A DNA stretch of 64,000 bases from CALXVA01 sp944393025 (GTDB lineage: Bacteria; Bacillota; Clostridia; TANB77; CAG-508), in NCBI GenBank assembly GCA_963931445.1, contig OZ007016.1:806001-870000 (forward strand), written 5' to 3'. Under the pieces are notes generated by a model, which saw only the letters and a program-made list of their open reading frames with translations, did no database searches and had not been told where the DNA came from. The position numbers were made by a program, and so were the translations under genes. Positions 33,854-42,213 of this stretch are shown piece after piece. Position 1 is the stretch's first letter. Each line of letters opens with the position of its first letter.

Positions 33854-35005
33854 ATGAAATTAAATATGAAAAACAAAATATTTTTTACTATATTTATGAT
33901 GGTATGGGTAATAATTGTAATTATAAATTTTGTATGGGCAAAACCAGTTTTTTCAGAAGAAGAAAATAGAATGCTTGCTACTATTCCTAGATTTTCATTT
34001 GAAAGTTTTGTAAATGGAAATTATTTAAATGGAGTAAATGATTATATAAATGACCATTTCGCTTTTAGAAATTTTTATTTAAAACTTAACTCATGGTGGG
34101 AAGTTCAAATCATGGGAAAAAAAGAAAATAATGGAGTATATATAGGAGAAGATGGTTATTTATTTGAGAAAGTTAATTTTAATGAAAATGAACAAAAGAA
34201 TGTAAATAAAAATATACACACTATTTCAGATTTTTCTGCCAAAATGGAGAAAATAAATGTACCAACATATTTTATGTTAATACCAAATTCAATTTATATA
34301 AATAGTGATAAACTTCCAAATAATGTAGAAACTTTAGATCAAGAAAAAATCATAAATGAAGTTTATAATAAAACAGAAAATACAATAAATATAAATGTTA
34401 CTCAAAGCTTAAAAATAGAAAATGAAAACAAGCAACTGTATTTTAAAACAGACCATCATATAAATAGTGATGGAGCATATGTTGTATATACTGAATTTTG
34501 CAAAACTTCAAATTTGCCAATAATAAATTTGAATGAATTTGAAAAAGTTATATTGTCAGATGATTTTTTGGGAACTTTTGATTCTAAAGCTCAGTTATTA
34601 AATCAAGAAAGTGATACTTTATTCGTATATGAAAATACTATAAATACAAATATAAAAGAAGCAATATATGATAAAGAAGTTACAAATAGTATTTTTAATG
34701 AAGATTATTTGAGGGGGAAAGACAAGTATTCATATTTTTTAAATGGAAATAACAGTAGAGCTATAATTAAAACTAATAATACTAATGATAAAAAATTATT
34801 AGTAATAAAAGATTCATATGCACATATAATTTCACAGTTTTTATGTCAGAGTTATAGTGAAGTTCATTTCCTAGATCCTAGATATACCAATTTTAATTAT
34901 GAGGAATATGTAAAGAAAAACGGTATTACAGATGTATTATTTTTATATAATGTATCTACTTTTATGCAAGATACTAATGTAAGTAAAATAATGCCTAATG
35001 TTTAG
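33854..35005 (+). CDS. DHHW-family protein (AlgX/AlgJ-like acetylation partner)
   Basis: A 383-residue protein with one N-terminal membrane helix (about 8-28) and an extracytoplasmic SGNH-like domain with the signature TDHHINSDGAYVVY (about 200-213) and a C-terminal LLVIKDSYAH. Such proteins complete glycan O-acetylation begun by an MBOAT protein. ATG 33854 stands very close to GGAAGG, so translation may instead begin at ATG 33866. An 18-bp palindrome AAATTTCATTTGAAATTT (33820-33837) lies in the short gap before it. The last 82 codons are duplicated beyond IS copy 2. Confidence 0.87.
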   Translation: MKLNMKNKIFFTIFMMVWVIIVIINFVWAKPVFSEEENRMLATIPRFSFESFVNGNYLNGVNDYINDHFAFRNFYLKLNSWWEVQIMGKKENNGVYIGEDGYLFEKVNFNENEQKNVNKNIHTISDFSAKMEKINVPTYFMLIPNSIYINSDKLPNNVETLDQEKIINEVYNKTENTININVTQSLKIENENKQLYFKTDHHINSDGAYVVYTEFCKTSNLPIINLNEFEKVILSDDFLGTFDSKAQLLNQESDTLFVYENTINTNIKEAIYDKEVTNSIFNEDYLRGKDKYSYFLNGNNSRAIIKTNNTNDKKLLVIKDSYAHIISQFLCQSYSEVHFLDPRYTNFNYEEYVKKNGITDVLFLYNVSTFMQDTNVSKIMPNV

Positions 35006-35205
35006 TGTAATAAAAATCTGAAATATCTAGTGAAGAAGTTATATATTTTATTAAATTTTTTGTAAAAAATATAATAAAATATATAACTTCTTCAATTTGC
35101 AATATATATGTTATAACTAACAATAACAAATAATAAAATAAAATGTAACTTTTTTGTAAAAAATATTGTAAAAAAATAATATTAAGTATATAATTCGGGT
35201 ATAAT
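34758..35205 (+). repeat. Left 448-bp target duplication of IS copy 2
   Basis: Repeated at 37167-37614, with no difference seen by eye. It begins GAGCTATAATT within the DHHW gene, includes its last 82 codons, the intergenic region and its stem ATATAACTTCTTCA, and ends at TATAAT, after which the IS starts. It is far longer than ordinary target duplications. Confidence 0.93.
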
Positions 35206-37166
35206 CTCAAATTTGACAGTTGAAAAAGAGTAAAAGACTGATAGCCTTTGAAATGAAAGGCTTTCAGTCTTCAATAGATTAATTAAAAAATGCGTACTTA
35301 AATCATTTTTTTGTTTTTGTTAAGATTTTTTTTAATCTACTTTCTTGTAGTATTTCATAATCAGTTCTAAAACCAAATTTTTCATGTAAGTCATCCGTTA
35401 AATCAGTTCTTGTATAAATTGGTTCATAACTGCAATCAAAATTCTTTTGCATACTCATATTTTTTAATGTATCAATAATTTCTGAACTTGTATATTTTTC
35501 ATCAAGCATTTTTTCTAAAAATCTAAGAATTACTAATGAAAGGAAACAAGTAGTAAAATGTGCTGTAATCCTGTCATCTCTACTTAAATATACTGGTCTG
35601 GCTTTAAATTCACTTTTCATTATTCTAAAACTTTCTTCAATTTCCCATCTTCTTTGATTTACTTTGATAATTTCTTCAGGATCATCATCAAGATTAGTAC
35701 AAACACCATAAAAGCCATCGAATTTTTCTTCTTTTTGGATTGTGTCAGTATTTAATGATAATACTTTCTTTTCAGCTACTTCTCCATCTTTTGTAATATT
35801 AGTTTTCTTTATGAATCTTTTAAAATCATTTTGATTGCATTTATCAAGTTTGAAACTTTTGTTAGCTATTGCAACTTTGGCTCTTTCGATTTGAGAATTA
35901 CGAATTTGTCTCTGGTAATTTCTATATTTTAAAGAGTAAGTTACAATTAGTTTTTGCTCTAATCCGTTTTCTTTAATCCAACGATCTTTAAAGAATGTTC
36001 TATCTTTGTAAAGCTCTAAACTTTTTTCGTCATTTTCTATCTCTTTAATATTGTACTCTTTTTTATCTCCAGAAAGATGCCAACCATTAGGATCAAGTGC
36101 CCAATCCATTAAATGTTTTTTTAATTTCTTAATTGATTGAGTCGTGATAAAGGCTCTATCATCTTTATCATTAAACTTTCTGTTGGCGTTTGAGGCAAGA
36201 CCAGCGTCAGTACAAACAATGAATTTAGATAATTTAAAATCTTCTAATATTTTTTCTTCTAATGGAGTTAAAGTAATTTGTTCATTAGTATTTCCAGCTG
36301 TAATACTAAAAGCTAAAGGAATACCATCTCCATCCATAAAAAGACCCATTTGAGTAATTGGATTAGGTCTATGTTCCTTAGAAGGACCATATTGCCTTAA
36401 CCCACTTTCTTGTTCAATTTCAAAAAAGTAATTAGTACAATCATAGTAAAGAATCTTGGTATTTCGCTTAGATACTCTTAAACTGTTTTTATACAATTCA
36501 GATTGAATAAAATCGGTTTCTTTTGCAATTACTTCTAAAGCACGGTAAATATCATGAAGTTCAAAATTAGGTTGTTCAATATATTTTTTAGATAATTCAA
36601 AAGTAGCCAATTTTGAAGAAGGATATATTATCCTACTATATACTAGTCTAGATAAAATATTATCCAAATCATAATTAAATTTGTATTTATCACTAATCTC
36701 GCTACAAATATTATTTAATCTTAAAGAATGATAAATATTTTGCAAAAAAACATAACCTACATTAAAACAAAATTGTTCATCTTTTGAAATTATCTTAGAA
36801 GGTGATTTTTTAATTAAAATATCATTTTTATGTTCTTGTTCTTTTTCATTTAAATCTTTAATATATTTTTTAACCCACTCTAAAATATCTTCACCATTCG
36901 ATTTTTTTAATAAATCTTGTTCATTTCCAAGTTTCTCATAAATCATTGTAGTACGTTTACCAGAATGTGTTTTTATATCTTTAATTACATAGTAATTAGT
37001 ATCAGAATTAGTTTTAGTAATTTTTAATCTCATCTTTTTCCTCCGTTTTTTCATATTGTATCACAAGTACGACAAGTACGCAAGAGGAAAAAGAAAAATT
37101 TGACAAAAAAATTAAGCATTTCCAATGCTTATATCAATTTTTTATTTAATTAACTGTCAAATTCCC
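35206..37166 (-). mobile_element. IS1634-type insertion sequence, copy 2 (1961 bp)
   Basis: Same length, ends and gene content as the element at 13951-15911; the two transposases are identical in protein sequence. It sits after TATAAT and is flanked by 448-bp direct duplications. Identity of the copies and of the duplications implies recent transposition. Confidence 0.93.
35303..37033 (-). CDS. IS1634-type DDE transposase (second copy)
   Basis: A 576-residue protein identical to that of IS copy 1, with the same preferred start (MRLKITK behind GGAGG). The catalytic motifs YYDCTNYFFE, VCTDAGLASNANRKF and RRWEIEESFRIMKSEF are present. Confidence 0.95.
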   Translation of the reverse strand: MRLKITKTNSDTNYYVIKDIKTHSGKRTTMIYEKLGNEQDLLKKSNGEDILEWVKKYIKDLNEKEQEHKNDILIKKSPSKIISKDEQFCFNVGYVFLQNIYHSLRLNNICSEISDKYKFNYDLDNILSRLVYSRIIYPSSKLATFELSKKYIEQPNFELHDIYRALEVIAKETDFIQSELYKNSLRVSKRNTKILYYDCTNYFFEIEQESGLRQYGPSKEHRPNPITQMGLFMDGDGIPLAFSITAGNTNEQITLTPLEEKILEDFKLSKFIVCTDAGLASNANRKFNDKDDRAFITTQSIKKLKKHLMDWALDPNGWHLSGDKKEYNIKEIENDEKSLELYKDRTFFKDRWIKENGLEQKLIVTYSLKYRNYQRQIRNSQIERAKVAIANKSFKLDKCNQNDFKRFIKKTNITKDGEVAEKKVLSLNTDTIQKEEKFDGFYGVCTNLDDDPEEIIKVNQRRWEIEESFRIMKSEFKARPVYLSRDDRITAHFTTCFLSLVILRFLEKMLDEKYTSSEIIDTLKNMSMQKNFDCSYEPIYTRTDLTDDLHEKFGFRTDYEILQESRLKKILTKTKK

Positions 37167-37414
37167 GAGCTATAATTAAAACTAATAATACTAATGATAA
37201 AAAATTATTAGTAATAAAAGATTCATATGCACATATAATTTCACAGTTTTTATGTCAGAGTTATAGTGAAGTTCATTTCCTAGATCCTAGATATACCAAT
37301 TTTAATTATGAGGAATATGTAAAGAAAAACGGTATTACAGATGTATTATTTTTATATAATGTATCTACTTTTATGCAAGATACTAATGTAAGTAAAATAA
37401 TGCCTAATGTTTAG
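37167..37414 (+). pseudogene. Duplicated 3' fragment of the DHHW gene
   Basis: A dead copy of the last 82 codons and stop of the DHHW gene (AIIKTNNTNDKKLLVIKDSY onward), created by the 448-bp duplication. It lacks a start and signal anchor. Confidence 0.9.
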
Positions 37415-37574
37415 TGTAATAAAAATCTGAAATATCTAGTGAAGAAGTTATATATTTTATTAAATTTTTTGTAAAAAATATAATAAAATATATAACTTCT
37501 TCAATTTGCAATATATATGTTATAACTAACAATAACAAATAATAAAATAAAATGTAACTTTTTTGTAAAAAATA

Positions 37575-37603
37575 TTGTAAAAAAATAATATTAAGTATAT
37601 AAT
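37575..37603 (+). promoter_or_regulatory. Promoter of the FIST gene
   Basis: TTGTAA (37575-37580), 17-base spacer, TATAAT (37598-37603), 53 bases before the start codon. A second TATAAT at 37609-37614, without a -35 at proper distance, marks the duplication edge. Confidence 0.6.
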
Positions 37604-37656
37604 TCGGGTATAATGAATTTATATAAATTTATTTAAAAGACAAAGGAGGAATTTGT

Positions 37657-38823
37657 ATGTTAAAAGCAAACATAGGTTGGAGTACAGAAGCAGATAATTT
37701 TGAAGCAGGAAGAGCCTCAGCAAAGAAGGCTGTTGTTGATTTAGTTCAAACAAAGGTAGCATTTTTATACACATCAGCAGATAATGATGTTAAGAAAGTG
37801 TTAGAAGGAGCTAAATCAGAACTTGGTACAGCACCAATTATTGGTTGTACATCAAGTGGAGGAATTATAGTTCCAGATGGTTATATTTCATCAAAAAATG
37901 GATTTGTAGGAATTATGGCTTTAGGAGATCCAGATACAACTGTAGGAGTAGCAGGATCAAGCAAACAAAAAGATGCTAGAGCAACAGGAAGAATGCTTGC
38001 AAAAGAAGCAATGGAAAAAGCAGGACAAACTGTAGCACCAGCATATTTTTATATGGTAGCATCTCCAGCAGAAGAAGAAGATTATTTAAAAGGAATTGAA
38101 GATGTTATTGGTAGAGTACCTTTCTTTGGTGGAAGTGCTGCAGACAATACAGTATCAGGAGAGTGGAGCATTTATACAAACGATAAAATATTTTCAGATG
38201 GATGTGCAGTAGCATTTTTCTACACAGATAAACCAATGGCAAATGTATATACAGGAGCATATCACGAAACTACTAACTCAGGAGTTATTACAAAAATAGA
38301 TGGGAAAAGAACATTAGTTGAGATAGATGGAGAACCTGCAATGAAAAAATATTCATCTTGGACAGGTAAAAAATTAAAAGATTTAGCAGGTGGAAATTTA
38401 TTAGTTCAAACAATATTAGCACCACTTGGAGTAAAAGATAGATTAGGAGATTTAGTGGCAATTCGTCATCCAATGAATGGAAATGATGATTATTCAATGA
38501 ATATAGGAAACAATTTGGCAGTAAATACAGCTGTTATTCAAATGGAAGCAACAGTTGATGAATTAATTGATTCAACAGGAAAAGCAATGAAAGAAGCTAA
38601 GAAGAACTTAAAACAAGATGTTGGAGCTTATCTTTTAGTGCATTGTGGAGGAAGAAAATTAGGAATTGGAGATAGAATAGATGAAGTTGCAAAACAATTA
38701 AAGAAAGAGGCAGATGGAGTTCCTTTTATGACAATATTTACTTTTGGTGAATATGGATCAAAAGATCATGGAGCTAATACATGTGGAGGATTAATGTTAT
38801 CATTTACTGCATTTGGTAAATGA
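37657..38823 (+). CDS. FIST-domain signal transduction protein
   Basis: A 388-residue protein covering FIST N (about 30-220: APIIGCTSSGGIIVPDGYIS, GRVPFFGGSAADN) and FIST C (about 225-365). These domains are predicted to sense small ligands such as amino acids. The gene has AAGGAGG before ATG 37657. A free-standing FIST protein next to aldehyde and alcohol dehydrogenase genes may sense their metabolite; this is inference. A hairpin separates it from the next gene. Confidence 0.88.
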   Translation: MLKANIGWSTEADNFEAGRASAKKAVVDLVQTKVAFLYTSADNDVKKVLEGAKSELGTAPIIGCTSSGGIIVPDGYISSKNGFVGIMALGDPDTTVGVAGSSKQKDARATGRMLAKEAMEKAGQTVAPAYFYMVASPAEEEDYLKGIEDVIGRVPFFGGSAADNTVSGEWSIYTNDKIFSDGCAVAFFYTDKPMANVYTGAYHETTNSGVITKIDGKRTLVEIDGEPAMKKYSSWTGKKLKDLAGGNLLVQTILAPLGVKDRLGDLVAIRHPMNGNDDYSMNIGNNLAVNTAVIQMEATVDELIDSTGKAMKEAKKNLKQDVGAYLLVHCGGRKLGIGDRIDEVAKQLKKEADGVPFMTIFTFGEYGSKDHGANTCGGLMLSFTAFGK

Positions 38824-38827
38824 ATAG

Positions 38828-38851
38828 GACAGTCTACAGAAGTAGACTGTC
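38828..38851 (+). other. Intercistronic hairpin between FIST and aldehyde dehydrogenase genes
   Basis: A perfect 10-bp stem GACAGTCTAC / GTAGACTGTC with a 4-base loop and no T tract. It probably protects or processes the mRNA rather than terminating it, so the dehydrogenase may be co-transcribed with the FIST gene. Confidence 0.65.
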
Positions 38852-38895
38852 AGAATATGACACAGGAAGAAAATATAAAAAGGAGGGAAACTAGT

Positions 38896-40329
38896 ATGAA
38901 AAATTTAATAGGTTATGAATGGAAAGAAGCTTCAAATGGAGCAAAAATAGAGGTTGTAAATCCAGCTACAAGTGAACTTATAGATACAGTACCAAATGCT
39001 ACAGATGCAGATGTTAATGAAGCAGTAAAAGTAGCAATGGTAGAACAAAAAAAATGGGCTGAAGTGCCAATTCATGAAAGAGCAGATAAATTGTATAAAT
39101 TTGTTGACTTAGTAGAAGAAAATAAAGAAAGACTAGCACAATTACTAACTGCTGAAACAGGAAAACCAATAAAAGAAGCAAGAGGAGAAATTGCAAATGT
39201 AAGAATTGGTGTTAGAGCATTTATTGAAAGAGCAAAACATTTATATGGAGAGAGCATTCCAGCAGGACAAGAAGCTGGTCAAGAAAAAACAATGCAAATA
39301 ACAAAAAGATATCCAATAGGAGTTATTGCTGCAATTATACCATTTAATTTTCCAAGTGATTTATTCTGTCAAAAAGTGCCACCAGCATTACTTATGGGAA
39401 ATAGCATAATTGTAAAACCATCAAATTACAATCCACTAACATTAATTGAATATGTAAAATTAATGTTAGAAGCTGGAGTACCAGCAGGATGTATACAAAT
39501 TTTAACAGGTGATGGACCAACTTGTGGTCAAGCATTAGCTAGACACCCAGGAGTACATTTAGTATCTTTAACAGGAGGAACAGCAGCTGGTATTCAAACA
39601 ATGGGAACATGTTCTCAAAACTTAACACATGTAATGCTTGAACTTGGAGGAAATGACGCATTTATTTTCCTAGAAGATGGAGATATGGATTTAGCTGTTA
39701 AGGAAACAATCTGGGGAAGATTATATAATGGTGGACAAGTATGTTGTGCAAGTAAGAGATTCTTAATTCATAATTCAAGAAAAGCAGAATTTATAGAGAG
39801 AATGAAAGAAGTTATATCAAATCTAAAAGTTGGGGATCCAACAAAAGAAGATACGGACATGGGACCAATGATTAATATAAATGCTGCAAAAAGAATTGAA
39901 GAACAAGTAAATAAGATGGTATCAGAAGGAGCAACAGTAGTATGTGGAGGAAAAAGAGAAGACGCATATTACTATCCAACAATATTAGATAATGTAACTA
40001 AAGATATGGAAGTTGCAAAAGATATGGAAATTTTTGGACCAGTTATATCAGTTATAGGATTTGATACTGTAGAAGAAGCAATAGAAATTGCTAATCAGTC
40101 ATCTTATGGTCTATGTGGATGTGTAATAACTAAAGATTATTCTTTAGGAATGAAAATAGCAGATAGACTAGAATGTGGTGGAGCAATAGTAAATGGTGCA
40201 AGCTTCTATCGTTCATTTGAAATGCCATTTGGAGGATGGAAACACAGTGGTATAGGAAATGAAGGAGTTTTAACAACACTTCAAGAAATGAGCAGAATTA
40301 AAACAATTATTTTAAAAAATATATTGTAA
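38896..40329 (+). CDS. NAD(P)-dependent aldehyde dehydrogenase
   Basis: A 477-residue ALDH starting at MKNLIGYEW (ATG 38896, GGAGGG site). Motifs: IIPFNFPSDLF with the catalytic Asn, IVKPSNYNPL, SLTGGTAAG, MLELGGNDAF (general-base Glu) and GGQVCCASKR (nucleophile Cys). The C-terminus is GGWKHSGIGNEG. It oxidises an aldehyde to its acid; the substrate cannot be told. With the iron alcohol dehydrogenase downstream it could interconvert an alcohol, aldehyde and acid. Confidence 0.92.
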   Translation: MKNLIGYEWKEASNGAKIEVVNPATSELIDTVPNATDADVNEAVKVAMVEQKKWAEVPIHERADKLYKFVDLVEENKERLAQLLTAETGKPIKEARGEIANVRIGVRAFIERAKHLYGESIPAGQEAGQEKTMQITKRYPIGVIAAIIPFNFPSDLFCQKVPPALLMGNSIIVKPSNYNPLTLIEYVKLMLEAGVPAGCIQILTGDGPTCGQALARHPGVHLVSLTGGTAAGIQTMGTCSQNLTHVMLELGGNDAFIFLEDGDMDLAVKETIWGRLYNGGQVCCASKRFLIHNSRKAEFIERMKEVISNLKVGDPTKEDTDMGPMININAAKRIEEQVNKMVSEGATVVCGGKREDAYYYPTILDNVTKDMEVAKDMEIFGPVISVIGFDTVEEAIEIANQSSYGLCGCVITKDYSLGMKIADRLECGGAIVNGASFYRSFEMPFGGWKHSGIGNEGVLTTLQEMSRIKTIILKNIL

Positions 40330-40396
40330 ATTGCAAATTACTTTCTAATATATTATAGTTAAATATTCTATTAGGAATTATAAGATAAAAAATATT

Positions 40397-40440
40397 AAGT
40401 AGAACAATACTTTTAATATTTAAAGTATTGTTTTACTTAG
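40397..40440 (+). terminator. Terminator after the aldehyde dehydrogenase
   Basis: AACAATACTTT / AAAGTATTGTT stem with a 7-8 base loop, extended by AGTAG/TACTT, then a short T-containing tract. Confidence 0.7.
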
Positions 40441-40490
40441 GAAAAAAAGAGAAGATTTAAGATTAGAGATAAATTTTAATATAAAAATTG

Positions 40491-40550
40491 AGACCTGTCC
40501 CGAAAACGAATTTTAGTTCGTTTTAAGACCTGTCCCAAAAACGAACAAGG
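40491..40550 (+). repeat. Direct repeat and hairpin upstream of the alcohol dehydrogenase
   Basis: GACCTGTCCCGAAAACGAA (40492-40510) recurs as GACCTGTCCCAAAAACGAA (40526-40544). Between them AAAACGAA/TTCGTTTT can pair. The second copy abuts the ribosome site of the alcohol dehydrogenase gene, so the repeat may control it, or be the end of a decayed mobile element. Confidence 0.6.
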
Positions 40551-40559
40551 AGGAAAGTT

Positions 40560-41711
40560 ATGTCAGAGAGATTTGTTTTAAATGAGACATCATATTTTGG
40601 CAAGGGTGCAAGAGAAGAATTGCCAAATGAAATAAAAACAAGAGGATTTAAAAAGGTTTTAGTAGTAACAGATAAATCTTTGTTTGAAGCACATGTAACA
40701 GATAAAGTTACAGATGTTTTAGACAAGGCAGGAATAGAATATACTGTTTATTCAGATGTAAAGCCTAATCCTACAATAAAAAATGTTACTGATGGTGTAG
40801 CAAAATGTAAAGAATTTGGTGCAGATTTAATAGTTGCTGTTGGTGGAGGTTCTAGTATAGATACTGCAAAAGGTATATCTATAGTTATGACAAATCCAGA
40901 AAGAAGTGATATTGTTTCTTTAAATGGAGCTTCAAATACAGTAAATAGAGGAATGCCACTTATAGCACTTCCTACGACATCTGGAACAGCTGCAGAAGTT
41001 ACAATTAATTATGTTATAACAGATGAGAAAAGAGAAATAAAAATGGTTTGTGTTGATCCACATGATATTCCAATTATTGCAATTGTAGATTCAGAGCTTA
41101 TGGCTTCTATGCCAAAATCAATTGCAGCTTCAACAGGAATGGATGCCTTGACACATGCAGTAGAAGGATATATAACAAAAGCTCATAATGAAATGTCAGA
41201 TATGTTCCATATGAAAGCTATAAAGATGATATTTGATAATTTACCAAAAGCAGTAAATGAAAAAGATGAAAAAGCAATAGAGATGATGGCTATGGCTCAA
41301 TATATAGCTGGAATGGGATTTTCAAATGTTGGTCTTGGAATAGTTCATTCAATGGCACATCAATTAGGTGCAGTATACGACACACCACATGGAATGGCAA
41401 ATGCAATACTTCTTCCAACAGTTATGAAATTCAATGGTGAAGTTTGTTATGAAAGATTTAGAGAAATTCTAATTGGTTTAGGTATACATGCAGAAAAATT
41501 TACTAAAGAAGAAGTTATAAAAACATTTGTTGAAAAGATAAAAGATTTATCAGAAACTGTTGGAATAACACAAACAGTAAGTGAAGTTGGAGGAAAGGAA
41601 GAAGATTTACCAATGCTTGCAGATAAAGCCATGGAAGATCCTTGTAAACCAGGAAATCCAAGAGAAGTTTCAAAAGAAGATTTCATTAAATTATATGAAG
41701 AAGCTATGTAA
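40560..41711 (+). CDS. Iron-containing (group III) alcohol dehydrogenase
   Basis: A 383-residue protein of standard length with the NAD-binding GGGSSIDTAKG (about 94-104), LPTTSGTAAEVT, and metal-ligand regions DALTHAVEGYI, GIVHSMAHQLGA and DTPHGMANA. It reduces an aldehyde or oxidises an alcohol with NAD(P). It is likely partner of the aldehyde dehydrogenase upstream, but is separated from it by a terminator-like hairpin and repeats, so regulation may differ. Confidence 0.93.
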   Translation: MSERFVLNETSYFGKGAREELPNEIKTRGFKKVLVVTDKSLFEAHVTDKVTDVLDKAGIEYTVYSDVKPNPTIKNVTDGVAKCKEFGADLIVAVGGGSSIDTAKGISIVMTNPERSDIVSLNGASNTVNRGMPLIALPTTSGTAAEVTINYVITDEKREIKMVCVDPHDIPIIAIVDSELMASMPKSIAASTGMDALTHAVEGYITKAHNEMSDMFHMKAIKMIFDNLPKAVNEKDEKAIEMMAMAQYIAGMGFSNVGLGIVHSMAHQLGAVYDTPHGMANAILLPTVMKFNGEVCYERFREILIGLGIHAEKFTKEEVIKTFVEKIKDLSETVGITQTVSEVGGKEEDLPMLADKAMEDPCKPGNPREVSKEDFIKLYEEAM

Positions 41712-41722
41712 TTTTATAAAAT

Positions 41723-41751
41723 TTGCAAAAATATAGTTAAAGTGGTATAAT
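41723..41751 (+). promoter_or_regulatory. Promoter of the short foreign gene
   Basis: TTGCAA (41723-41728), 17-base spacer, TATAAT (41746-41751). A small hairpin TTCACCTATAAGGTGAA (41761-41777) follows in the leader. Confidence 0.65.
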
Positions 41752-41801
41752 AAATATACATTCACCTATAAGGTGAAGAGTAAAATAAAGGTTGTGAAGA
41801 A

Positions 41802-42080
41802 ATGACTATTAAGGAAAAGACCACAGGAAGAATCATCGAGGTCCAGGACGGCAAGACCATCACTCGTGATGGTCCCAATGGGCAGTTCTATAATGTTCTT
41901 GAAAAGTTCTTACGAACTCACTTCGAGATTACGCGGTTTGGAGGCTCTGTCACCAATGGAGTGTTGTGCCTCGGCACATCATTTTCAGGTTGTGGAGCAG
42001 ATGAATCCATAGCGAAAATCCTCATCAGAGAGTTTGGACTCGAGCTTCTGTATTTCAACGGTCGGCTTTACACTAAGTGA
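41802..42080 (+). CDS. Hypothetical protein with foreign base composition (92 aa)
   Basis: A 92-residue protein with no family I recognise. Its DNA is far richer in G and C than any neighbour, using codons such as GTC, GAC, GGC, CTC and CGG that are rare elsewhere in the window. The N-terminus is a charged beta-like stretch (GRIIEVQDGKTITRDG); the middle has GVLCLGTSFSGCGADE. It has its own native-looking AT-rich promoter and a terminator. This suggests recent gain from a GC-richer donor. Confidence 0.65.
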   Translation: MTIKEKTTGRIIEVQDGKTITRDGPNGQFYNVLEKFLRTHFEITRFGGSVTNGVLCLGTSFSGCGADESIAKILIREFGLELLYFNGRLYTK

Positions 42081-42140
42081 TTCCAACCAATATTAGCTAT
42101 TAAGCTAAGTACTACTAATTGCTGAAGCGATTTAGTACAA

Positions 42141-42183
42141 AACAAAAATTGCTGAACTTATATTGAGGTCAGCAATTTTTGTT
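42141..42183. terminator. Bidirectional terminator
   Basis: A perfect 15-bp stem AACAAAAATTGCTGA (42141-42155) / TCAGCAATTTTTGTT (42169-42183). It separates the foreign short gene from the convergent rqcH gene and can act on both strands. Confidence 0.85.
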
Positions 42184-42213
42184 ACTTATGTAAATTTTAA
42201 TAGTATTTATAAA

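Larger units (their letters stand above)
37167..37614 (+). repeat. Right 448-bp target duplication of IS copy 2
   Basis: Second copy of 34758-35205. It returns to the downstream FIST gene its upstream region, including the promoter at 37575-37603 and the TATAAT at 37609-37614. Confidence 0.93.
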
